The position numbers were made by a program, and so were the translations under genes. 58,057 bases of DNA from SIG440 sp045578305 (lineage in GTDB: Bacteria > Bacillota > Clostridia > Monoglobales > Monoglobaceae), in NCBI GenBank assembly GCA_045578305.1, contig JAZNKA010000037.1:1-58057 (forward strand), written 5' to 3'. The notes beneath the pieces are model-generated. The model saw nothing but the letters and a program-made list of their open reading frames with translations, did not search any database and had not been told where the DNA came from. Below are positions 25,566 to 33,622 of the stretch, one piece after another; position 1 is the first letter of the stretch, and each line of letters opens with the position of its first letter.

Positions 25566-26033
25566 ATGCGTATTGGCTTTGGATATGATGTCCACGCCTT
25601 TTCCGAAAATCGAAAATTGATACTTGGCGGAGTTGATATAAAACATTCTGTCGGTCTTTTGGGACATTCTGACGCCGACGTGCTGGTCCACGCCATTATG
25701 GATGCACTCTTGGGTGCTGCCGCCCTTGGTGATATAGGCAAGCATTTCCCGGATACAGATGACCGTTACAAAGGAGCCGACAGTTTGAAGCTTTTGACTG
25801 CTGTGGGCAGTATTATTAAGGAAAATAATTATTCCATTTCCAACATTGATGCAACCATAGCGGCTCAAGCGCCAAAGCTCGCTCCTTTCATTGACGAAAT
25901 GCGGGCAAACATAGCAAAAGCTCTTTCGCTTGATATATCCCAAATCTCGGTAAAAGCAACCACAACCGAGCATCTGGGTTTTGAAGGCAGAAAAGAGGGA
26001 ATTTCAGCCTATGCGGTATGCCTTATTTTGTAA
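25566..26033 (+). CDS. ispF: 2-C-methyl-D-erythritol 2,4-cyclodiphosphate synthase
   Basis: IspF cyclises the CDP-methylerythritol phosphate intermediate. The 155-residue protein has the zinc-ligand motif GYDVHAF (Asp8, His10), LGHSDADVLVHA with the third ligand His, and the closing KATTTEHLGFEGRKEGI. The ATG at 25566 follows AAGGAG 17 nt after ispD. No clear terminator separates it from the groESL promoter region. Confidence 0.96.
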   Translation: MRIGFGYDVHAFSENRKLILGGVDIKHSVGLLGHSDADVLVHAIMDALLGAAALGDIGKHFPDTDDRYKGADSLKLLTAVGSIIKENNYSISNIDATIAAQAPKLAPFIDEMRANIAKALSLDISQISVKATTTEHLGFEGRKEGISAYAVCLIL

Positions 26034-26112
26034 AATATTCCGTATTAGCAAGATTTTGGTATATAACCTGACTTAATTGTAAATAATCAACCATAATCGT
26101 TCTTAATCAAGT

Positions 26113-26141
26113 TTGAAATATTATATTTTTGTAATTATAAT
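26113..26141 (+). promoter_or_regulatory. Promoter of groES-groEL
   Basis: TTGAAA (26113-26118), 17-nt spacer, TATAAT (26136-26141), directly abutting the CIRCE operator. Confidence 0.85.
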
Positions 26142-26143
26142 AA

Positions 26144-26176
26144 GTGTTAGCACTCATCATTTAAGAGTGCTAACAC
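26144..26176 (+). promoter_or_regulatory. CIRCE operator (HrcA site)
   Basis: TTAGCACTC (26147-26155), 9 nt, GAGTGCTAA (26165-26173): a perfect CIRCE. The arms extend to 12 bp (GTGTTAGCACTC/GAGTGCTAACAC). HrcA bound here represses groES-groEL until heat shock. Confidence 0.97.
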
Positions 26177-26215
26177 AAAATTTTGTTTATTATACTTTTC
26201 AAGGAGGAATACAAT

Positions 26216-26503
26216 ATGAACATCAAACCATTAGCAGACAGAGTCGTTATTAAAATGGTCGAAGCTGAGGAAACAACCAAAAGCGGTATCATTTTGGCAG
26301 GCGCTGCAAAAGAAAAACCCCAGATTGCCGAAGTAGTGGCAGTTGGTCCCGGTGGCGTTGTTGACGGCAAAGAAATCGTTATGGAGCTCAAAGTGGGCGA
26401 CAAGGTTCTTATGAGCAAATACGCAGGTACAGAAGTTAAGCTTGACGGTCAGGAATATACCATTCTTCGTCAAAGCGACATTTTAGCTAAAATCGAAGGT
26501 TAA
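26216..26503 (+). CDS. groS: Co-chaperonin GroES
   Basis: GroES caps the GroEL cage during protein folding. The 95-residue protein has the MNIKPLADRVVIKMVEAEE opening, the mobile loop TTKSGIILAGAA and the closing GQEYTILRQSDILAKIEG. AGGAGG precedes the ATG at 26216; an in-frame extension to 26183 lies in the leader. It is first in the CIRCE-controlled unit, 15 nt before groEL. Confidence 0.97.
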   Translation: MNIKPLADRVVIKMVEAEETTKSGIILAGAAKEKPQIAEVVAVGPGGVVDGKEIVMELKVGDKVLMSKYAGTEVKLDGQEYTILRQSDILAKIEG

Positions 26504-26518
26504 TTAGGAGGTCACAAA

Positions 26519-28153
26519 ATGGCAAAACAGATTTTATTCGGAGAAGAAGCAAGACACGCTCTTGAAAAAGGTGTAAACCAGCTCGCAGACACAGTAAAGG
26601 TTACACTTGGTCCCAAAGGCAGAAATGTTGTTCTGGACAAAAAATTCGGTGCACCCCTCATCACAAATGATGGTGTTACCATTGCAAAGGAAATCGAGCT
26701 TGAATGTCCTTTCGAAAATATGGGCGCTCAGCTTGTAAAAGAAGTTGCTTCAAAGACAAATGACATAGCAGGTGACGGTACAACAACCGCTACACTTCTT
26801 GCACAGGCATTGGTTCGCGAAGGACTTAAGAATGTTACTGCAGGCGCAAACCCTATGATTGTAAGAAAGGGTATCGCATCAGCTGTTGAAGTTGCAGTAG
26901 CTGAAGTTGTTAAAAACAGCAAAAAAGTAAGCGGCCGCGACGACATCGCAAGAGTTGCTGCAGTTTCGGCTGCTGACGAAAGCGTTGGCGAACTTATTGC
27001 AGACGCTATGGAAAAGGTTACCAGCGACGGTGTTATCACAGTTGAGGAATCCAAGACTGCCGAAACATACTCAGAGGTTGTTGAGGGTATGCAGTTTGAC
27101 AGAGGCTACATCACACCTTACATGGTTACAGATACCGACAAAATGGAAGCAACTATCGATGACGCTTACATCCTTATTACAGATAAAAAGATTTCGACAA
27201 TTCAGGACCTTCTTCCTATTCTCGAACAAATCGTTCAGCAGGGCAAAAAGCTTTTGATTGTTGCTGAAGATATCGAAGGCGAAGCACTTTCGACCCTTAT
27301 CGTAAACAAGCTTCGCGGCACATTTACCTGTGTTGCTGTTAAAGCACCCGGCTTTGGCGAAAGAAGAAAGGCTATGCTTGAGGATATCGCTACTTTGACA
27401 GGTGGAACAGTTATCTCAGAAGAACTTGGTCTTGACATCAAAGAAACCACAATCAGTCAGCTTGGTCGTGCTCGTCAGGTTAAGGTTCAAAAAGAAAACA
27501 CCATTATTGTTGATGGTGCAGGCAACGCAGATGCAATCAAATCTCGTGTAAACCAGATTAAGAGCCAGATCGAAGATACAACTTCAGAATTTGACAAAGA
27601 AAAGCTTCAGGAAAGACTTGCAAAGCTTTCGGGCGGTGTTGCCGTAATCAAAGTTGGTGCAGCTACCGAAGTTGAAATGAAAGAAAAGAAACTCCGCATT
27701 GAAGACGCTCTTGCTGCAACTCGAGCTGCAGTTGAAGAAGGCATCGTTGCAGGTGGCGGAACAGCATTCATCAACGCTATGCCCGCAGTTGAAGCTCTTA
27801 TGAACTCGCTCGAAGGCGACGAAAAGGTTGGTGCAAAGACCGTTCTCCGTGCTCTTGAAGAACCTGTTCGTCAGATTGCATTTAATGCAGGCGTTGAAGG
27901 CAGCGTAATCGTAAACAAAATCAAAGCAAGCGAAGTTGGCTTTGGTTACAACGCTCTTACCGAAGAATATATGGATATGCTTAAAAACGGTATCGTTGAC
28001 CCGACAAAGGTTACCCGTTCGGCACTCCAGAATGCAGCTTCGGTTGCATCAATGGTTCTTACAACAGAAAGCCTTGTTGCAAACAAACCCGATCCCGCAG
28101 CAGATGCAGCATCAGCAGCAGCTATGGCAGGTGCAGGCGGCGGAATGTACTAA
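26519..28153 (+). CDS. groL: Chaperonin GroEL
   Basis: GroEL is the 60-kDa chaperonin. The 544-residue protein has VTLGPKGRNVVLDK, the ATP-site motif DGTTTATLLAQ, the signature AAVEEGIVAGGGTA (about residue 405) and a Gly/Met-rich tail ending GAGGGMY. TAGGAGGT precedes the ATG. The unit ends in a 22-bp terminator stem. Confidence 0.98.
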   Translation: MAKQILFGEEARHALEKGVNQLADTVKVTLGPKGRNVVLDKKFGAPLITNDGVTIAKEIELECPFENMGAQLVKEVASKTNDIAGDGTTTATLLAQALVREGLKNVTAGANPMIVRKGIASAVEVAVAEVVKNSKKVSGRDDIARVAAVSAADESVGELIADAMEKVTSDGVITVEESKTAETYSEVVEGMQFDRGYITPYMVTDTDKMEATIDDAYILITDKKISTIQDLLPILEQIVQQGKKLLIVAEDIEGEALSTLIVNKLRGTFTCVAVKAPGFGERRKAMLEDIATLTGGTVISEELGLDIKETTISQLGRARQVKVQKENTIIVDGAGNADAIKSRVNQIKSQIEDTTSEFDKEKLQERLAKLSGGVAVIKVGAATEVEMKEKKLRIEDALAATRAAVEEGIVAGGGTAFINAMPAVEALMNSLEGDEKVGAKTVLRALEEPVRQIAFNAGVEGSVIVNKIKASEVGFGYNALTEEYMDMLKNGIVDPTKVTRSALQNAASVASMVLTTESLVANKPDPAADAASAAAMAGAGGGMY

Positions 28154-28168
28154 ACAATATTTGATTTA

Positions 28169-28222
28169 AAAAGGGGCTGTTTCAAAAGTCAAGTCGACTT
28201 TTGAAACAGTCCCTTTTGTATG
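28169..28222 (+). terminator. Terminator of groES-groEL
   Basis: A 22-bp stem (28169-28190 with 28196-28217; one G-U pair) ends in TTTTGT. Such long GGGGCTGTTTCAAAAG-type stems are recurrent in Clostridia. Confidence 0.85.
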
Positions 28223-28240
28223 GGGGATAGAAAAAAAGCT

Positions 28241-28445
28241 TCTGGATTAACAAACTGAGCCAAAGCTTTAGCTTTGGGTTACCCGAAGGCGTACTTGTGC
28301 ACGTCGAAAGGTGAAGTTTGTTGATAGCAAGAAAAGATTGATTTTTAAGAAAAAACGAAAAACTTCGCTTTTTCTACCTTTTTACAATTGATATTATGAC
28401 AATTGAATTGATGATATTCTATTATTATCCTCTTTTCTTGCGGTC
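28241..28445. repeat. Structured intergenic repeat after groEL
   Basis: No gene is visible in 28218-28556. The stretch has nested inverted repeats: outer arms AACAAACT (28249) and AGTTTGTT (28315-28322) enclose CCAAAGC-ttta-GCTTTGG and other small hairpins. A second pair, GCAAGAAAAGA (28327) and TCTTTTCTTGC (28432), encloses the hairpin GAAAAA-cttcgc-TTTTTC. It resembles the arrays after the tRNA genes but without a clear repeated core. Confidence 0.55.
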
Positions 28446-28491
28446 AGGAGTTTTTTAACATCCCACCATTCCTCAATTTTCCTAAAACCCC

Positions 28492-28520
28492 TTGACAAAT
28501 ATCGGTTTGTGAATTAAAAT
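28492..28520 (+). promoter_or_regulatory. Promoter of the amino acid ABC transporter
   Basis: TTGACA (28492-28497), 17-nt spacer, TAAAAT (28515-28520), 36 nt before the ATG. Confidence 0.85.
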
Positions 28521-28556
28521 ATTTGTAATATTACATATCCTTAGGAGGAGATTGAA

Positions 28557-29318
28557 ATGAAAAAAATTATCGCATTAACACTCGCACTTATGCTTATGGT
28601 TTGCTGTCTTGCAGGCTGTGGCGACAAAAAAGACGAAAACATTCTTACAATGGCTACAAACGCTGAATTCCCTCCATATGAATATATGGAAAACAACGAA
28701 ATCGTTGGTATCGATGCTGAAATTTCAAGAGCAATCGCTGAAAAGCTCGGCTATGAACTCGTTATCGAAAATGTTGACTTTGATTCGCTTATCCCCGGCG
28801 TACAAACCGGCAAGTATGATTTTGCTGCTGCAGGTATGACAGTTACTGAGGATCGTCTCGAGCAGGTAGATTTTACACAGTCCTATGCAACAGGCATCCA
28901 GTCAATCATTGTTAAAGAAGGTTCGCCTATCACAAGTGCTGACGACCTCTTTGCAGATGGCGCTTCTACAAAAATTGGTGTTCAGCTTGCTACTACTGGC
29001 GACCTTTACTGCACATGGGATATCGAAGACGAAGGTCTTGGCACAGTAGAGCGTTACAACAAGGGCGCAGATGCTGTTATGGCTCTTACATCAGGAAAGG
29101 TTGACTGTGTGGTTATTGACAACGAGCCTGCAAAGATTTTTGTTCAGAATAACCCCGGTCTCAAAATTCTTGATACCGAATATGCTGTCGAAGACTACGC
29201 TATTGCAGTATCAAAAGATAAGCCCGAACTTCTTGAAAACATCAACAAAGCTTTGGGAGAGTTGATTGCTGACGGTACAGTTAAAAATATTATCGAAAAG
29301 TACATTCCTGCTAAATAA
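28557..29318 (+). CDS. Polar amino acid ABC transporter, substrate-binding lipoprotein
   Basis: The 253-residue protein has a lipoprotein signal (MKKIIALTL...LAGC, lipid-carrying Cys at about 21) and a type-2 periplasmic-binding fold of the SBP_bac_3 family: TMATNAEFPPYEYMEN, GIDAEISRAIAEKLGY, FDSLIPGVQTGKYDFAAAGMT, then CVVIDNEPA. It captures a polar amino acid outside the membrane for the permease and ATPase encoded next. AGGAGGAG precedes the ATG. A hairpin after the gene probably lets the binding protein be made in excess. Confidence 0.93.
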   Translation: MKKIIALTLALMLMVCCLAGCGDKKDENILTMATNAEFPPYEYMENNEIVGIDAEISRAIAEKLGYELVIENVDFDSLIPGVQTGKYDFAAAGMTVTEDRLEQVDFTQSYATGIQSIIVKEGSPITSADDLFADGASTKIGVQLATTGDLYCTWDIEDEGLGTVERYNKGADAVMALTSGKVDCVVIDNEPAKIFVQNNPGLKILDTEYAVEDYAIAVSKDKPELLENINKALGELIADGTVKNIIEKYIPAK

Positions 29319-29338
29319 ATAATATTCAATTTGATTTT

Positions 29339-29369
29339 AAGGGCTGTATCGCAACGACACAGCCCTATT
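29339..29369 (+). terminator. Internal terminator between binding protein and permease
   Basis: GGGCTGT (29341-29347) and ACAGCCC (29359-29365) with a short T-rich tail. Because the same transport system continues downstream, it is probably a partial terminator that sets gene dosage. Confidence 0.75.
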
Positions 29370-29397
29370 TGTTTGCTATGAAAGGAGCATATACAAA

Positions 29398-30126
29398 ATG
29401 CCTGAATGGATTACAAAACTTATGCAGGACTTCAATACAGCATTTGTGGTTGATAATCGCTGGAAGTATCTTGTTGAGGGCGTTGAGAACACACTTATCC
29501 TTACCTTTTTTGCACTTATTTTGGGCGTTGCACTCGGTGTTATTATTGCTGCAATTCGTGTTACTTACGACAAACAGTACCATCAAATGAAAAAAGGTAT
29601 TTCAAAGTTTTTGCTTTGTATTGGAAACATTTTTTCCAAAGTTTACCTTACGGTAATTCGCGGTACGCCTGCAATGGTTCAAATTCTTATTATATTTTTT
29701 ATTATAATGGCAAGTTCCAGCAACAAAATGCTCTGTGGTATAATTGCCTTTGGTATAAATTCCGGAGCGTATGTTGCCGAAATTATCCGCGGTGGAATTA
29801 TGAGCATTGACGAGGGTCAAACCGAAGCAGGCCGTTCTCTTGGTTTCAACTATACTCAAACCATGGCCTTTATCATTCTTCCTCAAACATTTAAAAGTAT
29901 TTTGCCGGCACTTGCAAATGAATTTATTGTGCTTTTAAAAGAAACAGCCATCGCCGGATATGTTGGTGTCACCGATCTTACACGCGGTGCCAACATAATC
30001 CGAGGCATTACATATCAAAGCTTTTGGCCGCTTCTTGCAATTGCCGCAGTTTACCTTGTTATGGTGCTGTTTTTCACCTGGCTTGTAGGCATTTTGGAAA
30101 GGAGGCTTCGCAAGAATGAACGCTAA
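29398..30126 (+). CDS. Amino acid ABC transporter permease (HisM/GlnP type)
   Basis: The 242-residue protein has five or so membrane segments, the VEGVENTLILTFFALILGV opening of the polar amino acid permeases and the EAA loop EAGRSLGFNYTQTMAFIILPQ (about residue 143) that docks the ATPase. The ATG at 29398 follows AAAGGAG. It overlaps the ATPase gene by 11 nt, indicating coupled translation. Confidence 0.93.
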   Translation: MPEWITKLMQDFNTAFVVDNRWKYLVEGVENTLILTFFALILGVALGVIIAAIRVTYDKQYHQMKKGISKFLLCIGNIFSKVYLTVIRGTPAMVQILIIFFIIMASSSNKMLCGIIAFGINSGAYVAEIIRGGIMSIDEGQTEAGRSLGFNYTQTMAFIILPQTFKSILPALANEFIVLLKETAIAGYVGVTDLTRGANIIRGITYQSFWPLLAIAAVYLVMVLFFTWLVGILERRLRKNER

Positions 30127-30859
30127 TTCTCTTATTTCTACAAACAATCTTTGTAAATACTATAACGGTGAAAAAATCAAAGCCCTTGACGGCGTAACCT
30201 CCGAAATCAAAAAGGGCGAGGTTGTTGTTATTATCGGTCCATCAGGCTCGGGCAAATCAACATATTTGCGCTCGCTCAACTTGCTTGAGCATCCTACCTC
30301 AGGCCAGATAATTTTTGAGAATACGGACATAACCGACCCAAAAACAAACATCAATCTTCACAGACAAAAAATGGGAATGGTTTTTCAACAGTTCAATCTG
30401 TTTCCTCATATGACGGTTTTAAAAAATCTTACTATCGCACCCATTAAGCTTCTCAATATGAGCAAAGCTAAAGCTGAAGAAAAGGCAATGTCACTTCTTA
30501 AAAGAGTAGGTCTTGCAGACCGCAGCGAAGCTTATCCTGCTCAGCTTTCGGGCGGACAAAAGCAGCGTGTTGCAATCGTTCGCGCTCTTATGATGAGCCC
30601 TGATGTTATGCTTTTTGACGAGCCCACCTCCGCTCTTGACCCCGAAATGGTCGGCGAAGTTCTGGATGTTATGAAAGAGCTTGCCAAAGAGGGCATGACA
30701 ATGGTGGTTGTTACTCACGAGATGGGCTTTGCGCGTGAGGTTGCTGATCGAGTAATCTTTATGTCAGACGGAAAAATAGTCGAAGAGGGTACTCCCGATG
30801 AAATCTTTACCAACCCCCACGACCCAAGAACAAAACAATTTTTACAGAGTATTTTGTAA
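30116..30859 (+). CDS. Amino acid ABC transporter ATP-binding protein (GlnQ type)
   Basis: The 247-residue ATPase drives the transporter. Visible are Walker A GPSGSGKST, the Q loop, signature LSGGQKQRVAIVRAL, Walker B LFDEPTSALDPE and the H-loop VVVTHEMGFAREVADRV. The ATG at 30116 overlaps the permease gene by 11 nt behind GGAGG. The gene is closed by the terminator at 30865. Confidence 0.95.
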   Translation: MNANSLISTNNLCKYYNGEKIKALDGVTSEIKKGEVVVIIGPSGSGKSTYLRSLNLLEHPTSGQIIFENTDITDPKTNINLHRQKMGMVFQQFNLFPHMTVLKNLTIAPIKLLNMSKAKAEEKAMSLLKRVGLADRSEAYPAQLSGGQKQRVAIVRALMMSPDVMLFDEPTSALDPEMVGEVLDVMKELAKEGMTMVVVTHEMGFAREVADRVIFMSDGKIVEEGTPDEIFTNPHDPRTKQFLQSIL

Positions 30860-30864
30860 TTTCA

Positions 30865-30896
30865 AAAGCGGTATTCAGATGAATACCGCTTTATCT
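30865..30896 (+). terminator. Terminator of the amino acid ABC operon
   Basis: AAAGCGGTATTC (30865-30876) and GAATACCGCTTT (30881-30892) with loop AGAT and a T-rich tail. Confidence 0.9.
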
Positions 30897-30907
30897 TTAC
30901 TTTTGTA

Positions 30908-30936
30908 TTGCTTTTTTTGCAAAATAATGGTATACT
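30908..30936 (+). promoter_or_regulatory. Probable promoter of coaX
   Basis: TTGCTT (30908-30913), 17-nt spacer, TATACT (30931-30936). Confidence 0.6.
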
Positions 30937-30974
30937 TTAGCTGAAAGATAACTAACGAAGGGATTGTTTCACTT

Positions 30975-31739
30975 ATGGTACTTGCAATTGATATCGGAAA
31001 TACAAACATTGTGCTTGGCGGCTTTGTTGGGGACAACCTTGAATTTGTTGCCCGCATTGCGACAAATGCAAGCAAAACAGCAGACGAATATGCCACAAAA
31101 ATCCGCAGTATTCTTGCTCTTCACAATGTTGACAAATCCTCTGTCGAGGGGGCAATTATTTCTTCGGTTGTTCCTCCTCTCAACTCGGTAATCAGCGATG
31201 CCATAAGCTTTGTTTATAATGTTACACCCATTATGGTCGGTCCCGGAATCAAAACCGGAATAAATATCCACTGTGACAATCCGTCAAGCGTCGGTGCAGA
31301 CCTTGTTTGTGCTTGTGTTGCCGCTCATCATCTTTATGGCAGTCCTTCTTTGATTGTTGATATGGGTACAGCCACAAAAATTATGGTTATGGACAAAACC
31401 GGCACTTTTATCGGTGTTTCAATCATCCCGGGCGTAAACATTGCCCTCAAGGCACTTTCCAGCGGAACGGCTCAGCTTCCGCAAATCAGCTTAGAAGCAC
31501 CTAAATCTGTTATCGGCAAAAACACTATTGACTGTATGAAATCAGGTATTGTGTTTGGAAATGCAAGTCTTATCGATGGAATGATAGACCGTTTCTGCGA
31601 CGAAATGGGCGAAGATTTACCCGTCTATGGTACAGGAGGTCTTGCACCCACAATACTTTGCCATTGCAAACACAACATAACAATTGATGCCGATATGGTA
31701 CTTAAAGGACTTTATATATTGTATCAAAAGAACAGCTAA
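30975..31739 (+). CDS. coaX: Type III pantothenate kinase CoaX
   Basis: CoaX catalyses the first step of coenzyme A synthesis. The 254-residue protein has the ASKHA-fold phosphate loop LAIDIGNTNIVLGGF, the GPGIKTGI motif, DMGTATKI and the closing YGTGGLAPTI. The ATG at 30975 follows AAGGGAT. It is followed by an ECF S component and tcdA, suggesting linked vitamin uptake and use. Confidence 0.95.
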   Translation: MVLAIDIGNTNIVLGGFVGDNLEFVARIATNASKTADEYATKIRSILALHNVDKSSVEGAIISSVVPPLNSVISDAISFVYNVTPIMVGPGIKTGINIHCDNPSSVGADLVCACVAAHHLYGSPSLIVDMGTATKIMVMDKTGTFIGVSIIPGVNIALKALSSGTAQLPQISLEAPKSVIGKNTIDCMKSGIVFGNASLIDGMIDRFCDEMGEDLPVYGTGGLAPTILCHCKHNITIDADMVLKGLYILYQKNS

Positions 31740-31827
31740 ACGATTATCACTCTGTCACACAGAGTTGATATAAAAATTTTATGCGTTGTATCGCTACTCA
31801 AGCGAACGACAGCAAGGAGGAATTTTT

Positions 31828-32412
31828 ATGAAAACACAAAAGAAACTGTCAACCAAGAATCTGGTCCTTTCTGCAATTCTTACCGCTTTGGTAATTATTT
31901 TGCAGCTTATGGGCTCTTTTGTAAAACTTGGACCATTTTCAATCTCACTCGTTTTGATACCAATTGTCATCGGTGCGGCATCCTGCGGCAAAGGCATCGG
32001 CGCATGGCTTGGTCTTGTTTTTGGAATTGTGGTTCTGGCAAGCGGCGATGCAGCGGCTTTCCTTGCAATAAACCCGCTTGGCACAGTCCTTACAGTTCTT
32101 CTCAAGGGTACAGTCTGCGGATACCTTGCAGGACTCGCTTACAAATCTCTTGAAAAAACAAACAAAACTTTTGCAGTTGCTTTGGCTGCAATAGCGTGTC
32201 CGCTTGCAAACACCGGTATATTTTTGCTTGGTTGCCTTGCCTTCTTTATGGGCACCATTGCCGAATGGGCTTCAGCCTTTGGTTTTGGAGACAACGTTGC
32301 CGAGTATATGATTTTTGGTCTTGTTGGTGCAAACTTTTTGTTTGAGCTTTTGACCAACATAATCCTGAGTCCAATAATCGTAAGACTTTTAAATATCAGA
32401 AAGGTAAACTAA
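31828..32412 (+). CDS. ECF transporter S component, possibly for pantothenate
   Basis: The 194-residue protein has about six membrane segments and the N-terminal TKNLVLSAILTALVIILQ pattern of ECF-transporter S (substrate-binding) subunits, which share a common energising module encoded elsewhere. The position directly behind pantothenate kinase suggests pantothenate as the substrate, an inference from context only. The ATG at 31828 follows AAGGAGG; the frame opens earlier at 31786 without a ribosome binding site. A small ACTCTGT/ACAGAGT hairpin (31749-31765) lies in the gap before it. Confidence 0.8.
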   Translation: MKTQKKLSTKNLVLSAILTALVIILQLMGSFVKLGPFSISLVLIPIVIGAASCGKGIGAWLGLVFGIVVLASGDAAAFLAINPLGTVLTVLLKGTVCGYLAGLAYKSLEKTNKTFAVALAAIACPLANTGIFLLGCLAFFMGTIAEWASAFGFGDNVAEYMIFGLVGANFLFELLTNIILSPIIVRLLNIRKVN

Positions 32413-32413
32413 T

Positions 32414-33121
32414 ATGTCCGAAAAATTTTCACGAACCGAAATGCTTTTAGGAACTGAAAATATGAACAAACTAAAAACCGCCCATGTGGCGGTTTTTGGT
32501 CTTGGCGGTGTCGGGGGACACACGGTTGAAGCACTTGCACGCTCGGGCGTTGGGTTTTTTTCGATTTTTGACGCCGATACAATTGCAGAAAGCAACTTAA
32601 ACCGCCAGATTATCGCAACAATTGATACCGTTGGCGAAGACAAGACAGATGCAATGAAAAACCGCATTTTAAGCATAAATCCTGACGCCAAAGTGATTAC
32701 TCACAAAATCTTCTATCTGCCTGAAAATGCCGATGATTTTCCTCTTTCAGATTATGATTATGTGGTCGATGCAATCGACACAGTAAGTGCAAAAATCGAG
32801 CTGGCGGTCAGGTGTGAAAACCAGAATATCCCTCTTATCAGTTCTATGGGTACCGGCAACAAGCTGAATCCTGCCGAACTTAAGGTCGCAGACATTTACA
32901 AAACTTCCGTTTGCCCATTGGCACGGGTAATGCGTCGCGATCTTAAAAACCGGGGTGTTAAAAAACTAAAGGTTGTATATTCCGAGGAAAAACCAATCAC
33001 TCCTCTTTTTGCCGAGAATCCTTCAGGGGTTAAGCAATCCCCCGGAAGTACCTCTTTTGTCCCATCGGTTGCAGGTCTTATTATTGCAAGTGAAGTTGTA
33101 AAAGATTTATGTACTATTTAA
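32414..33121 (+). CDS. tcdA: tRNA threonylcarbamoyladenosine dehydratase TcdA
   Basis: TcdA uses ATP to cyclise t6A37 of tRNA into ct6A. The 235-residue protein is an E1/ThiF-like enzyme: FSRTEMLLGTE opening, nucleotide loop VFGLGGVGGHTVEALARSG, DADTIAESNLNRQ and DAIDTVSAKI. It begins 1 nt after the ECF gene stop with only a weak ribosome binding site, so it is probably coupled to it. A bidirectional terminator follows. Confidence 0.9.
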   Translation: MSEKFSRTEMLLGTENMNKLKTAHVAVFGLGGVGGHTVEALARSGVGFFSIFDADTIAESNLNRQIIATIDTVGEDKTDAMKNRILSINPDAKVITHKIFYLPENADDFPLSDYDYVVDAIDTVSAKIELAVRCENQNIPLISSMGTGNKLNPAELKVADIYKTSVCPLARVMRRDLKNRGVKKLKVVYSEEKPITPLFAENPSGVKQSPGSTSFVPSVAGLIIASEVVKDLCTI

Positions 33122-33148
33122 AAAACCGCCATAAATGGCGGTTTTTTA
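33119..33148. terminator. Bidirectional terminator between tcdA and pncC
   Basis: AAAAAACCGCCAT and ATGGCGGTTTTTT with loop AA; serves both convergent genes and overlaps the end of pncC. Confidence 0.9.
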
Positions 33149-33622
33149 TAATTCTTTTGCAATATCATTAGCAAGTTCAAGTGCTTTAAGAGCAGTTTGC
33201 GCTCTTACCTCGTCACGATTTCCGTCAAACAAGAAACATTCTGCTTTACAAGTTTTTTTGCTGCAAATTCCAATCCACACGGTACCGACCGGCTTTTCAG
33301 CCGTTCCTCCGGTTGGTCCTGCAATTCCAGTAACCGAAACCCCAATATCTGCTTTTGCAAGTTTTCTTACTCCCCTGCACATTTCCAGTGCAGTTTCTTT
33401 GGATACTGCTCCGTACTTTTTAAGAGTCTTTTTGCTCACTCCCAAAAGCTTGTGCTTTTGTTCGTTTGAATAAGTCACGACTCCCGCATCAAAGCTGCCC
33501 GATGCTCCCGAAACCGAGGTTATCTTCGCCGCAATCATTCCACCGGTACAGCTTTCGGCGGTTGCAATCTTAAGGCCTTTTTCAAGCAATCTTTCGCAGA
33601 GTATTTTTTCTGTGCATTCCAT
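33146..33622 (-). CDS. pncC: Nicotinamide-nucleotide amidohydrolase (CinA C-terminal domain)
   Basis: PncC deamidates nicotinamide mononucleotide in NAD recycling. The 158-residue protein is a stand-alone CinA C-terminal domain with ATAESCTGGMIAAKIT (catalytic Ser) and VSVTGIAGPTGGTAEKPVGTVW; the N-terminal molybdopterin-binding-like domain of full CinA is absent, which is common. Its ATG at 33622 overlaps the thiI stop codon (TAATG), so translation is coupled to thiI. Third gene of the nifS-thiI-pncC unit. Confidence 0.92.
   Translation of the reverse strand: MECTEKILCERLLEKGLKIATAESCTGGMIAAKITSVSGASGSFDAGVVTYSNEQKHKLLGVSKKTLKKYGAVSKETALEMCRGVRKLAKADIGVSVTGIAGPTGGTAEKPVGTVWIGICSKKTCKAECFLFDGNRDEVRAQTALKALELANDIAKEL

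Noticed and set aside
26034..26215. Riboswitch between ispF and groES
   Set aside because: The region is explained by the promoter and the perfect CIRCE inverted repeat.
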